Under the pieces are notes generated by a model. That model searched no databases and was not told the origin of the DNA. It saw only the letters and a program-made list of their open reading frames with translations. DNA of 64,000 nt. Origin: Saturnia japonica (lineage: Eukaryota > Arthropoda > Insecta > Lepidoptera > Saturniidae). The position numbers and the translations under genes were made by a program. The stretch is from positions 2,225,190-2,289,189 of the forward strand of contig CM065311.1 in NCBI GenBank assembly GCA_033032175.1, given 5' to 3'. Positions 33,060-45,619 of this stretch are shown one piece after another (position 1 is the stretch's first letter; each line of letters begins with the position of its first letter).

Positions 33060-33480
33060 GGACAGACAACGATAAAAGATAATCCAACCGTGCAATCAAA
33101 AATAATTATTTAATCGGAATTACTGTGGAGTCTCCAAGTTAAATTATTAATATTTCCTTGTATTATAATTATATGAAGTACTTTTAATTACTGGACAACA
33201 TCACCATTACATTACCTATGTAAGTTAATAGACATTACTATAATATTTTGTTTTAATGTATTCGTTTATGATTTATTAATATTTATTATCAAAATTTATT
33301 TGATAATGTGACCACACATTTGTTGAGTTTTTTTTTTTAACTGTGACTAGAAATTTTCAATTTTTTTTTTTTAATTTTGGGTGATATGACATTATCGTAT
33401 CATATTTAGTTAAAATGTTAACATTTTACATTACATATAAACCGTAAAATGTTTTTTTTTCTTCATATTTTTATGTAATA
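33060..33480. repeat. Duplicated upstream region of trypsin gene 1
   Basis: Aligns with 48045-48520 (GATAAAAGATAATCCAACC; AATCGGAATTACTGTGG; TACTGGACAACATCACC). It is therefore part of the segmental duplication and probably contains gut enhancers. Confidence 0.55.
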
Positions 33481-33494
33481 CTTCATATTTTACA

Positions 33495-33946
33495 TCTATA
33501 CCAATATTATAAAGAGGAAAGATTTGATTTTTTGTTTGTAATGGATAAACTCAAAAACTACTGGATCGATTTTTAAAATGATTTCACCAACTAGCTGGTA
33601 ACCCGCGACTTCATCTGTGTATTATTGGATATACACAGACTGATCTCGGAACACGACAAACCAAAAAAAACACCGTTTTTGCGTGATTGAGTAACAAACA
33701 TCCAAACATCCAAACATACACACTTTCACATTTATTATATTATTATATATATTACGTATATAATAAGTCAATATAAAGCTACAGTACCAGCGAGTAACAT
33801 GGGCTATATTATAATTTAAAAAAATAATTTATTCTTCATAAAAATGACGATATTTTTACACAAAGTATAAAAATTTGCCTGCACGGATACGTTGGCGATG
33901 TTTCTCGTATAAAATTAACACGGGTGAAACCGTGGGGCACATCTAG
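33495..33946 (+). mobile_element. Helitron-like element with a nested Helitron-like insert
   Basis: Starts TCTATACCAATATTATAAAG after A, ends GGGGCACATCTAG before T. About 33591-33770 is a second element in reverse orientation (CTAGCTGGTAACCCGCGACT as its reversed 3' end; CAAACATCCAAACATACACA as its body). It splits the host element between TTTCACCA and ATATAAAGCTACAG, a junction that is continuous at 62490. No coding capacity. Absent from the equivalent place upstream of trypsin gene 2. Confidence 0.75.
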
Positions 33947-34072
33947 TTGCATATAATTTTATCCGTATAATAAATATTAAACAATTATCCAAGTCGTGTT
34001 CTTGAGCATACATTCTATTAAGCATTTCTTTTGTTACATTAAATTACCTATTTTTTTGCTTAAACGTTAATA

Positions 34073-34335
34073 TCTATACTAATATTATAAAGTTGAAGAG
34101 TTTGTTTGTTTGTTTGGTTGGTTCAACGCACTAATCTCAGGCAGTACTGTTTCGAATGGAAAAATATTTTAGTGTTCGATAGCCCGTTTATCGAGAAAGG
34201 TTATATGCTATATAACTTCACGCTAAGACCAATAGGAGCGGAACATCAATGAAAAATGTTACACAAACGGGGAAATTTTATTCCTTTTGAGAGCTTCCAT
34301 TATATGACGCAGACGAAGTTGCACGGGACAGCTAG
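34073..34335 (+). mobile_element. Helitron-like element, 263 bp, with paralogous empty site
   Basis: Starts TCTATACTAATATTATAAAG after A34072 and ends CACGGGACAGCTAG before T34336. Trypsin block 2 has the unoccupied site at 48942/48943 (GTTAATT joined to TAGTTATATAAAATG). No target duplication, A/T insertion and CTAG terminus agree with Helitron transposition. Confidence 0.85.
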
Positions 34336-34344
34336 TAGTTATAT

Positions 34345-35600
34345 AAAATGAAGCGTATGGAGGACCAAAAACAGCGATTAACTTTAGAAAAGATTCTAAC
34401 CTAAAATTCAAAACTGTCTTAACAGAAAAAGAAAACAATGATTGTACGGCAGACCTTGTAGTCGTAAGGACTCGAATTTTTTTAATAATTGAGAACAATT
34501 AGTTTATTATATAAGCAACTGGTATAGTGTAATACCAAAGTAAATTGCATTTCGATCGAAGAATAATAATTGTAGACGTCGGAGAAGTCTCATTCCGTAT
34601 TTTTTTTATATTTGACATAATATATTATTTTCTATGAGACTATATTTTTGACTGTTCCTGCCGCGAGCCTGAACTGCGCTGATCATCCGGGCCGACACAG
34701 CCGAGCCGGCAGTTCCTGCCTGTAACACACTGCGCCTCTCATCCTGGGTGTCGCAGCTAAGGCGACAAATCTTGGTTCTCTATCCGTTTTGTATCCGTTG
34801 TGATATATTGGACTGTAATTCAGGAGGACTGTTATGGACTTATATGTTTTATAAAAAAACTTGTTTATTTGGTAATGTAGCATTTTTTGTTATTATTTAA
34901 TTTAAGAACTAATGACATATGTATAAAATAGCAAATAAATTAACTTATAATTGGTAATGTTTTTAAAATATACATGGTTATTGGTAATTCGACGTATTCC
35001 CGTTAGGAGCTGATAGGGGTGACTATTTGCGAAAATTTTAATCCCCATATGCATTAGGCAAAAGTGAACCATTTTTGAGTAATCATGTTTTTAGCTTTAA
35101 TCAAAATAAGTTAAAAATGCGAAAACCAAAATTTATTTAAAAAAGTATCAATTTAAATCTCATTTTTTCTTCTGATTTATAAAAACAATTAAACACTAGC
35201 TGTTTATCAATATTAAAACAACAATTATCGGTCCAAATTTTAAAATGCGAAATAAAAAATTATATTATTTCAATATAATTTTGAGATTCTCTTGCCTTAA
35301 TATACAAAAAAAAAACGCTATGAAACTTGGCTTGAAGATTATTTTAAAAACATAACCGTTTTCTTAGCTCTTCTACAATGCATAACAACTGGGAAAATAT
35401 TTCAAAGAAACTGAAAAAAAAAAATGATTACAACGGGCGCAGGCCGAAATTCGTATTGGAACTAAACTTAAGGTCGTTCTTTAAATTTTTTTATAAAATT
35501 AATTAAAAACAATACCCAATGTAAATAAAACGAAAAATACAAATTTAAAATAAAATTTAGTACCAGTAACAGTGTAGTAGTAATAACAACTACCATTTAA
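34345..35600. other. Gene-free AT-rich stretch
   Basis: 34345-34400 is still homologous to 48950-48990 (right edge of the trypsin block duplication). A GC-rich patch at 34660-34765 (CCGGGCCGACACAGCCGAGC) has no recognised identity. The rest is AT-rich. Confidence 0.4.
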
Positions 35601-35603
35601 TAA

Positions 35604-36030
35604 TAAAGTATTGAGATCGAGGTTTGGATTTCCAACACGGTGACTGAAACTATAGTTGACTTCGTTTTGTCAGTACTTGGGAAATCATTCTCTTCGTTAG
35701 CGAAAACAAATTACACTATACACATATATACATACATAGATCATCTACTGAATATGAAGAACAGAAGCGGTGATGGTTCAATATGCAATAGTGCAATACT
35801 CATCCATCAGTTTCTTTCCCTAAGGCCATAGACTCCGATCGTCATGGTTTTTTTTTAATTATCTGCTCTTGCAAGGAGGCATACAGTTCACCTGAGTATA
35901 AACAGGTCACTGCAACGTATGCCTATGTATAACCAATCTAAGTAAAATATATTAAGTACTGAGACACCCAAGCCAACCTTACTTGCACGTACTGCACCCT
36001 ACTGAATAACAAATGATGAAATAGCATTAG
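35604..36030 (+). repeat. Dispersed repeat R430, copy 2
   Basis: Second copy of 19935-20365, same orientation, about 94% identical by eye. Confidence 0.6.
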
Positions 36031-36099
36031 TGGATCGCGGAGTGTTTTCTTGAAGTAGGTTATAAATGTAAACAGTTAATTTCTTTTCCCATATTTCCG

Positions 36100-36500
36100 A
36101 TAGGATCACTATATGAAGGAAACTAAGCACCAATATGCCATTAAAAAAATAGTCTGTCTGTCTGTTTGTATGTCCGGATTTAACTCAATAACGGCTTGAC
36201 TGATTATTATGAAATTTTTTACACTGGATTGTTATGTCATTGGTCAATTGGTGTGGTATAAGAATTTTCAATATTGCTTATATAAATCGTAAAAAAATTT
36301 TTTTTTTTTTTAAATTGTTGACTGATTTTGTTGAAATTGTATACACGGGAATTATAAGTAATTCCATAAATTGATGGGCTATAAGAATTGTCAATAATAA
36401 TTTAGAAATGGTAAAAAAATATTTAAAAAAAATTAATTTTCATCAATTCTCAACCGATTCTGATCAAATTTTGTACACGGGAAGTATAATATGTAATTTC
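36100..36500 (+). repeat. GTCTGTCTGTCTG / CGGTTGAGAA composite repeat
   Basis: AGTCTGTCTGTCTGTTTG resembles the microsatellite-bearing repeat at 48660 and 56620. It is followed by three loosely similar ~120-bp units with a TTGTACACGGGAAGTATAA / CAATTGATGGGCTATAAGAA pattern related to 21530-21700. Confidence 0.4.
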
Positions 36501-36749
36501 TCAATAAATAAAAATTCATTTATTCATAGGTATCTTACCCAAATAACACAATTAATATTACTTCTGCCAAACTGTATCGCAGTTTGTTAGCAGACGTAGC
36601 TTTTATATTTTACATAATTATTTTTTAGTGTTGTATTTTATTTTTACATTATTCCTAAACAAAGATTTATACGAAAATCTTTATATTCCTTGCTTACTAA
36701 AAGTTTCATGAATCTTATTTACAATAATTTAACTTTATCTAAATAAGTT

Positions 36750-37440
36750 TTAAATGTATTTCCGTAGAATTCCAGCACCTAAGAAAGCAGCGAGTCCACC
36801 AGTGCATAGTAAACCTATGTATAAAGTTTTTCTATCCAATACAAGGCTAAGGTGATGGAAGTTCACAAGCACTGATCTCAGTTTGTCACACAAATGTATT
36901 ATGTGTGTTTTTCATGCGAATCTGCTGTCTATAATTAAACCCAGGTAATTGAACTCCTCCACCACCTCAATGTTTGTACACACACACAATTGTACTCTAC
37001 ATCTTGATTGTGCATCTACACACATAGTTATGACCCACCACGCGCGACCGACGCTCAATATTTTCAAATTACGGCGAACGTATGTGCATGCATTTGGTTT
37101 TTATTGACATTAATTATTATACCTTTGTCATAGGACCAGTTAAATATATCAGTAAGATCTTCCTGTATGTTACTTTCAATTACATTTAATTCTTTATCTG
37201 CATATACAAGACATGTATCATCAATACATGTACACACGACAGTTATGTACTATCTTACACATACTATCTACATGCATGATGTATCCGACGGGACCAAACA
37301 CGGAACGGTTTGGCACACCACAAGTGACATTTCTAGGTTCGCCTACAGCGCCGTCTGCCTTGGTTCCTGTTGCGCAATTGATAATATATTATAATGCTCT
37401 ATGGAAGCCTATGGAAGAATAATATTTTCAACAGTTTTAT
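36750..37440 (-). pseudogene. LINE reverse-transcriptase remnant
   Basis: On the minus strand, broken frames give an RT palm ladder: a GVP..SVFGP.GYIMHV block near 37300, IDDTCLVYADKELN near 37215 (the second palm motif, with I in place of the usual A before DD), then VVEEFNYLGLIIDSR near 36935 and YALVDSLLS near 36800. These are the GVPQGSVLGP, YADDT and YLGV motifs of Jockey/CR1-type LINEs. Several frameshifts and a GTACACACAC-rich expansion interrupt it. Non-functional. Confidence 0.65.
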
Positions 37441-37489
37441 TTCTTACAGACAAAATAGCTATAGGCCGGTAGTTTGAGTAATCAGTTTG

Positions 37490-38085
37490 CACATAATATG
37501 AGTTAAAATAAAATAACTACTGCGTAGTACAAACGCGAGCGGGGCCGCGAGCCCACCGCTAGTAATATAATAATTGTATTTAATGTAGATCTTCAAGGTA
37601 GTCGGTTTGTTTTTTTTTTTACCTTCTTATCAATTAATAATACATACTTATTTTAATATGACTCCAGTCTAAAAATAACGTTTTTTTTTTTTATTGAATC
37701 TAATCTGCTTGTGTATTTCTTTATCATAATTTTATATTTATAACATACTTATATAGAAAATTATGTACTCATCAAAATCCTTTAAATCCCAAGTTTTGAC
37801 AACTAGATTACGTAAAATTAAGGAACTTTGTATAATGCAATTACATAATATATATACCCTTTGCAATTTAAAAGCAACATTTCAGTGTGCTACCATTAAA
37901 ATTCCTTTACAGAAAAAAAAAAATAAAACTTTCATATAAGCCCATACTTTACAACGGTTCAGAACCGATTTATATAAATCAATAATTGAACATTAAAATA
38001 ACCTTAAAATGAGATCGCCAAAATTAAGTCTTTTTTTATTTATGTAAGTAAGGGAGCTCTTAATAGATTACGCATTATCAATTTT
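37490..38085 (+). repeat. Repeat R-A, copy C (left part)
   Basis: Aligns with 26985-27590. It is split at about 38085 by an RT-bearing insertion and resumes at about 39626. Confidence 0.65.
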
Positions 38086-38089
38086 TCAG

Positions 38090-39420
38090 GAGGGAGAGCG
38101 TGTAGCCATAAACCCGATTCCCACGTATTCACGGCCAAAAAACGAGCACTCTCAGCGGCAGTAATTGACGTATCTAATAAAAATTTTCGGACTATTTCAC
38201 AAAGCGGCTCGTCCCAATGCCTTTACGACGAAGGTAATGAGAGAAAATTTCTATTAAAAAACTAATGTAATCAGGTGTTAATGAAGGGGCTAAAATCCGA
38301 TATACTAGATCCTTTGTGCTCTGAATTGAAGCGAGGAATGCGGGTAGAGATACAGAAGAAACTTTTCTGATACCCAAACCCCCATATCTAACAGGTAGCG
38401 CGAAGCTTGAGACCATGACCTATCATCTAAATATGTATTTAAAATATGTGTAAGAGTATTTTTTACGATGTCATCAATTTTTTGTAATAAATCTGGATGT
38501 TTCCAAAGATGGCAATATCGTAAAAAATATGTAAATTGTGGAACGAATAGACAGTAGCGTATAATGACGAAAGCCATCTGAGGATTAAGATTAGATAATG
38601 GATTCGACATAGTGGAAAATTGTTGAATTTTTTCATCAAAGAAAGATTAAAATGATTCGTCTAGAATGGGGGACCCTAACAAACGCAGAGAATTTTTGTT
38701 TATAATTTAAAAATTAGGAGCTAAAATGGAGATATTTTTAATTATATTTAATTTACAAAGACAATTTTCCGGTATATATGTAATCTATCTACAGAGTTAA
38801 ATGCGTTTTTATGTCTACTTTTAAAACAACTTTCTCACTTTTATGATGAATAAAAGTACTTAAAGCGTGTACCGCAGCCTCACAACCACCGGGAGAACCA
38901 AAACCGAGTGGAAATGGTTGAAAATAGTCTTTAAAAAAATCAGACTTTTTTTACAACATAGTTTTGCAGCTAACCGTCGATATGTGGTCGGCAATGGGCC
39001 TAATACCACCATCTTTTTTCTTTAAAGCTATAAGGTTAGCACCGTAAAGAGTATGGAGTAAGTCATCGTGCACATAACCTGAAATTATAAAATTAATAAG
39101 TTTTGTGATGTTCTGTAAAACTTCCCTGCCAGCGTTACCACAAGATCGACATGTTAGACCATATATACCCCTTGCAGAGCCGTTTGGAAAGATAAAATTG
39201 CTTTATACACATCATCCTCGTTAACTGTTAAAGGCTGAGTATGCTGAAGACGATCGGGAAGTTGAAGGATTGCTGCAACAGATGGATGTTTATTAAGTAA
39301 TGCCTGTAAAGTTTCTTCTGTATCAGGCGCTAAAGAGTCATTGGAAAACAAGAGACGAGCAGCTCCTCTAATATCACCTTCACTTAATTTGTTTTCTACG
39401 TGTCCTAAAGGAAAATTTGA
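38090..39420 (-). pseudogene. Reverse-transcriptase gene remnant of a distinct retroelement family
   Basis: Minus-strand fragments in order: SEGDIRGAARLLFSNDSLAP and LNKHPS (39400-39270), a region aligning with GGIDGIRPQHL-type RT finger sequence (39200-39130), LYGANLIALKKKDGGIRPIA (39060-38990), a GSPGGCEAAVHALSTF and KVDIK block (38900-38790, the FNSVDR palm entry lost by frameshift), then ASRYL and ALPVRYGGLGIRKVSSVSLP (38430-38330). This ladder belongs to an RT family common as uncharacterised proteins in invertebrates, distinct from the LINE tails elsewhere here. At least four frameshifts. Confidence 0.6.
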
Positions 39421-39439
39421 AGTACTATGTAATTTAGAA

Positions 39440-39625
39440 TTTTGTTTATTAATGTTCAGCCTTAACTTCTTTATTTATGAACCGATTTGGATGATTTTTT
39501 TTTTTTGTTGGATAGGGGCTGGTCCCATTTTATTATCATTGGTATTGGACTTACAACTTCAAAGATACAGCAGGAAATTCTTCAAAATAATTGAAGTTGG
39601 TTTTCTTTATTCTTTAAAATTGTCC
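39440..39625 (+). repeat. TTGTTGGATAGG-family repeat
   Basis: TTTTTTTTGTTGGATAGGGG and CATTGGTATTGGACTTACAA place it in the family at 4930; it sits at the right edge of the RT insertion. Confidence 0.5.
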
Positions 39626-39627
39626 TT

Positions 39628-39770
39628 TTAATCAGTATATTTATTCACAGTGTTTATAATCATATAATAGCCGATTTTTCAATCGTCAGATAACGTTATC
39701 TATATAAATAAAATGATAGAGATTTGCCGTTGTGCGCGCATCTCGCAAAAAATACTGGATGGGTTTTTTT
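39628..39770 (+). repeat. Repeat R-A, copy C (right part), Helitron empty site
   Basis: Continues R-A (AATCAGTATATTTATTCACA, TATCTATATAAATAAAA). The site between 39713 and 39714 is where copy B carries the 629-bp Helitron-like element. Confidence 0.7.
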
Positions 39771-39779
39771 TTTATTATA

Positions 39780-41512
39780 CTCAATAAGGAGTATTATTTC
39801 CAAAAATAACAATAATTCTATTATTGTATAAAATATGTGGCAGACGAATAGTTCGTAGGAGTATCAAATTAAGTTAAAAAAGGATATTTTAAAGTAAATT
39901 AAAGTAAACAAATAACATAATTATTTTTTATTTTTTAGTGCATTTTTTCATAGTATGTAGTATTTTGGAATCGGTTTTGTTATTGTGAGAAAAAGTTTAT
40001 TTCTTCCGTTTTAGTGAGTCTAAGTAGGTCTTTTATACGGGCTGCATATAATGGCAGCAAACCATCAGATAACGTAATTCCTAAACGAACGTCAATAGAT
40101 GTGGTGTTTTTCTATCATTGACAAAAATTGGCGTAGAATCCCGAGTGACGTTAAGATTTCCTATACTGAAAGACTAAAATGAATGAAGCAGAGCTACGGG
40201 CATAACAATAAAAAATATTAGCCGGTCGTAAGAAAAGGTCAACTGAAGGATGAGGAGCTACCGGAGGCCGAGTACGTAAAATTTTATGACGAAACAATTG
40301 GTCTCAGGCTGAAAGATCTCGTGCATCAAATCTTGGAAGGCTTAATGTTTTCAGATTTGGACGGCAACAAATTAAGAAATCGACCATACGACGATAGATA
40401 GTTAACGGGGCGTTAAAATCTGTGTTCTGACAATGAAGGACACACAATACAAGACTCGAATATACAAATATTACCATTAAAATTACTTAGAGGTAGAGTG
40501 CATCTCATGACAATTCCATGAAACCCAAACACGGCAAGGTTATATTGTTTTATTACAGAGTTCCGGTGCCTTTTTTATACAACAAAGGTGGCAAACAAGC
40601 ATACGGCTCCCCTGATGGTAAGCGGATACCGTAGCCTATGGATACATGTAGGTATCACTACCGCGTTGCTGACTTTGAACCCCCTACTTCAAAGAGAAAA
40701 CCCTACTGACCGCAGGAACACAACACTAGGTTATTTGGCTGCGATCTTCTGTAGGGTATTCCACTAGTCTAACTGTCCCAAGTAGAGACAAATCTCCAAA
40801 AAAATACTACCTTTTTTTATACCAAAATTGTGGCAAGCACGCATGCGGTCCGCCTGATGATAAGCGATCACCGCAGCCAATGGACGCATACACATAAGTA
40901 TCACATGCCCGTTGCCTACCTTTTTAAAGACCTCAATACTGTAGTCCTCTGGGAAAACATCAACACTAGGGAGTTTATTCAACAAACGGAGCGTTCGCGT
41001 AAAAATTTTCCTCTGAAACCGGACTGTCTGCGACCATTTAGGTTCTAAAGTGTGAGGATGAACAGAATGAGCAGTGCATTGGTGGAAAGGTGCCGCTGCT
41101 ACCATACCGAACAGTTGCTCGGAACACAACCCATTACACAAACGGTAGAACATGCAAAAGGAGGCATGGGAAGAACATTCCACATTCGTGCTGTTTGTTG
41201 TTAAAGAGTTCCGTTGTGTCTTCGTAGTTCAAGTTAGTACAGAACGTTCTTAGGTACATCTAATCTTGGATTATGATAAACCTACCAATATATCAATCAC
41301 TATACATTATCCATTCGATTTTGTAGAGTTTTCAGGTGTATCTTCGAAATCTAAGGTCCAATGACAATGAAATTAAAATGGGACCCACCTGAAAATATCT
41401 CCTTTCCAACAAAAGATAATAATTTAATTGGGTTTTTAAATGATTGAGTTATGTGGTAAGGAACATTTAAAAAAATACAACCGAATTGATAAACTCCTCC
41501 TTTTTTAAAGAC
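39780..41512 (-). mobile_element. Composite 1.7 kb repeat with CR1-like LINE end, copy 1
   Basis: Reverse complement of about 54435-56240. On the minus strand: TTGTTGGAAAGG block, LINE C-terminal coding (41183-40764), LINE tail, a middle part with an open stretch on the plus strand (40250-40410, DEELPEAEYVKFYDETIGL), and a terminal arm with a hairpin loop (39795-39850). The element is unnamed; shared edges with the 54-56 kb copy define it. Confidence 0.65.
40764..41183 (-). pseudogene. CR1-like LINE ORF C-terminus
   Basis: An uninterrupted minus frame of 139 codons containing FYRLCNGLCSEQLFGMV, VHPHTLEPKW, RFQRKIFTRTLRLLNKLPS and VFPEDYSIEVFKKVGNGH. These are the conserved closing blocks of the family also seen at 3945 and 54690. 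The last ~50 codons read into the 3' tail repeat. This is the best-preserved C-terminus of the family here, but RT catalytic residues are absent, so it is a 5'-truncated copy. Confidence 0.75.
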
Positions 41513-41639
41513 GGTTAAACAGAAAAGGACCTTAACTTATATAAGTTCTATTTTCCTAATATTAAAGTACATATGTTTCTCAGTGACCATATGTGGCCAA
41601 ACGGGATTATTTTTCGACGTTTTGTGAATACGAGATTTT

Positions 41640-44420
41640 CAAATACGAATTATGAAGTTGTCGCTGCAAATAAAGACATTAAGCATGGCCAGTAGAGAAA
41701 CCAATATGAATAACAGATGTTTTATTAACCTCGTTAGTTTTAATTGTAAATCACTGACACGGTCAACTGAACGCTATGTAAAAATGCAGATATTATCGCT
41801 CTACAGGAGACAGGGTTGTTACCGCATGACATATGATATTTGAATAATATTGATGACTATTTTAGTTACACTGTTAAGTCGGCGGTTGACACTTCGAGTG
41901 GAATACTAAAGGGCAGGTCTTACGGAGGCGTTGCAATACTATGGCGGAAGTCTTCGTTCAACGCGGTGGAAGTGCTATTGCAATAGCGTACGTATACGTA
42001 CAGATTTTGCTGTTCTCAGTGTATAATATGCTCACTGACTCCCCGGAAAATAGTTTAGAATTTACCCAGTGCCTGGGAGAAATTACTGGTATGGTTGAAA
42101 ATTGCAATATTGAATCTGTTTATATATTAGGAGATTTTAATGCTCACCCTTTAGAATCGTTCAGTTCTACTTTTACTAGAATTTTGCAATGACAACAATT
42201 GGCGTTGTACCGATATAAAGTTGCTACCATCAGAAACGTATACGTATATAAGTGAGTCGCATGGTTGTAGAAGGTGGCTGGATCACTGTAGATACTGAAG
42301 CTGATGGCAATCAATTATTAACATTTAAATTCCCTATAACACATTTTGGGTCCAACCATTTTCCTATAGTAATTACTTGTAATTTAGAAAATATGCAAGT
42401 TAAAATAAGTCAAAAATGCCAGGTGCATAATAAAGTTATATGGGGTGAAAGACACTTGTGTCAAATTAAAAAATATAATGAATGATTTTCTAAGCGAGTG
42501 TTGTGTTAATTTCTGTAATAATCAAACGTTTTTAGTGTAATCGATAACATGTATAATGACGGCATGTATATATAGGGAATCCGCAGCTCTATCAACATCC
42601 AAATGTATAAGAGGAAGGAGGACTGTTATTGGATGTAACAAGCATGTTAGAGATACTCACAGGAAGGCTCGACTTTCATTCCTGTCTTGGATAGCATTTA
42701 ATAAGCCCTCTGAGGGACCCATACTTATACAAATGACTAAAACTAGAAGAGAGTTTAAATGAAAGTTAAAATTGTGCCAGAATAATCAAGAGTACAAATA
42801 AAAATGAATATAACAGCTTCCCAGCATACTGATAAGTACTTTAGTAAATTCTGGATATCAACTAAACACTAAACATAAGACCGAGCCTTCCTGCCAGCGT
42901 TGATGGCTGTAGTGAACCGAAAGTCATAACTAATATATTTCAAAAACAATTTGTAATCAATTCTTCACCTTTGTCACATACGGAGACCCTACTCAGGTCT
43001 TAAATATCAGGTTACAAATAATCATTCGTGTACTTACACCCGTCCAGCCACGTACACTACATCTAAGTATATTTCGTATATCATTAAAAATATGAGCAGA
43101 GGTGGATCACCAGGCCATGATAGTCTTAGTATAGAGCACTTGCAGTATGCTGGGTGTCATTTACCGAGAGTACTGTCCATATTGCTTAATTTTTTGTATT
43201 CAGCATTATTTTCTGCCTGTTAACCTCATGAAACCACTTTTCATACTCATCATAAAATATAAAACGGCAGATAAAAACAACTACAGGCCTATATGATTAG
43301 CTACTATCATAGCAAAGGTCCTTGACGGAGTGCTTGATCTTATTCAAGATGAGCACATACAGTTAAATAATGCACAGTTAGGCTTTAAGGCCGGTTTATC
43401 CACTGAAACGGCGGCATTGTGTTTTAAAAGCATTGTAAGATATACTGACAGAAAGACACCTATATATGCGTGCTTCCTAGATTTTCTAAGGCTTTCGATA
43501 CGGTGTCTTATAATATACTATGGCATAAACTGATTAAGCGCATACAAATTACCTATAGATATAATTAATATTTTTAGGTTCCGGTATGCTAGACTAAACA
43601 ATTATATTAAATGGGCGGTGAGCTGATATGTACAAATTGAAGTGTGGAGTTAGACAGGGTGGATTAACTTCGACTAAACTTTTTAATTTCTATATTAATG
43701 TCCTGATTGAGAAGCTCAGCAGCACCATAGTTGGTTGTTCATTAGACGGTACGACGGTAAATAATATTAGTTATGCAGATTACATGGTGCTGTTGTATCC
43801 ATCAATCATTGCAATCCGAAAGTTAGTTGTTTATGAGGAGTATGCGGCGGCTCACAGCCTCAAGTACAATGCAAGTAGGAGTGAACTCTTCATATTTGAG
43901 ACGCGTAGTAAACACATTGACGAAATACCAGCAATAACTCTCAACGGGAGTCTCCTTAAACGTATTTTTGCTTTTAAATACGGGGGAATTGACCTGTCTG
44001 ACAATATGGATATCGAACGAGAACATAGAGCGATGGATGCCCGAAGCAATATGTTGGCTCGCAGGTTTGTACGATGTTCTTGGCCAGTGAAAATTTATAT
44101 TTTTAAAGCTTACTGCTAGACGCTGTATACATGCAGCCTATGGGTCAACTATTCGCGGAAGGCTATAAAAATACGTTAAGAGTACAATATAATAACGTCT
44201 TCAGAGTGATGTTGGGCTGGCTCACCACTGTAGTGCATCACAGAAGTTTGTCGATAATATCACAGATAGCTTTCACGCAATTGTGCGTAAACGAATTGCA
44301 TCTGTGATGACCCGTTTCAGGTCCAGTATCAATAGCATCCTGCAGGTGATCGCAAATAGAGTCAACTGTCCGATATTGCAGCACTGGGTTCGCGTCCATG
44401 TTGCGAGAGTTATTTAACGT
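41640..44420 (+). pseudogene. Non-LTR retrotransposon, endonuclease-RT, decayed
   Basis: Plus-strand broken frames cover nearly a full ORF2. Endonuclease: FINLVSFNCKSLTRSTE (41720), a LQETGLLP block (41795), SYGGVAILWRKS (41915), ILGDFNAHPLE (42128) and WLDHC (42280), ending with GSNHFPI where the catalytic SDH aspartate is Asn (about 42350). RT: GHDSLSIEHLQYAG (43115), IAKVLDGVLD, LGFKAGLSTETAALC (43380), ACFLDF then a frameshift in SKAFDTV (43470-43500), GVRQGGLTSTKLFNFYINVL (43645), and ISYADYMVLL (43765) where the second palm aspartate is Tyr. A C-terminal LGW/VNELH region follows to about 44420. About 2.8 kb; inactive. Confidence 0.8.
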
Positions 44421-44514
44421 AAAACTTTTTTTAAATTACTTATGGACTTTTAAAATTATTATGTAACATTAACATAGATATATCATTGTCTGTATAAACA
44501 ACTTATATTGATAT

Positions 44515-44915
44515 TTAATGGATGATGTATGGAAAACCTGTCAAATTGTATAAATTATTCCTCAAATAAAGTTATCGGATGAATGAAAATCGATCCTGAG
44601 ATATTGATTCCTAAAAGTTTAAGAAGTGATCTAAATGTAAGAAAGCTGTGGATTTCGATCCTGATGACATTTGTGACTAAACTTGATACATTTGGCATAT
44701 TATGTTGTTACACACGTTAAATGATTGTGAATGGTTGATTTTAATTAATCTTGATGATAATGTCTAAATAATGAATGATATACATAAAATTGAATGAAAT
44801 GATTAAGATGAACTTATTATAGCTAAGTGAATACAATAAATGTGTTCTCGTCTTATATTAAGTATATTATACAAGTAACCGCGTAACTTCGAGACCGATT
44901 AGTGAACTGTAAATA
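44515..44915 (+). repeat. Left flank of trypsin segmental duplication, block 2
   Basis: Partner of 28450-28880. The LINE 41640-44420 ends just before it. Confidence 0.55.
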
Positions 44916-45600
44916 AACCTAAGTTATCATTACATTACTATATTGCCTTCTATTAGTTTTAGGTATATCAAAATAAGATACAATTATTAAAGAAAATAAA
45001 GTAAGCAATACAATATATTGAAAGTTTCCGTAACCTCGTGTTTGCGCCGGCCGCCGCGCTTCGTCACTATAACCGTTCTAACTCCTAAAATCACTTCTAC
45101 GCCCATTATGAAATTTAGAAAAGATTATCTACACACTATTAGCCACTTTTACAAAAGAAAAATGGAGAGTATAAAGTTTGTAAAATTCAAGTTTCAAAAC
45201 TTAAAATACATTTTTGTTACAAAATTTATTTTTTCTTAAAATTCTATAATGCCGATAAAAAGCTCAAGAAATGAAGTATACATTCCATAGTATAGTTTAT
45301 TTTATTTTAATTTCTTAAACTGAAATAAAAAGTAGCATGTACCCGCCAGTTACTCAAAACTTCAAAGTCCTGTAACTCGTAAACCAGATATTATATTGTA
45401 AAAATATTTCGTATCTGGATCGAGAACATATCTAGATATAATATAATCAAAAACTACTAAAATCGGAAATATGAACATTTTTTACCTGTCCGCTTGGGGT
45501 GGAATGCTTCATATATTATAATTTTATTACCATTGCTTAATTGTGCTTGTCATTTAATAGTACATAATATATAACAAACGTAACTTCGTTTCACGTAGTT
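44916..45600. other. Gene-free stretch
   Basis: No supported gene. A GC-rich patch (TGCGCCGGCCGCCGCGCTTC, about 45040) lies inside a 73-codon plus frame without recognisable features. Confidence 0.35.
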
Positions 45601-45619
45601 TCGTGACCCACGACTCATC

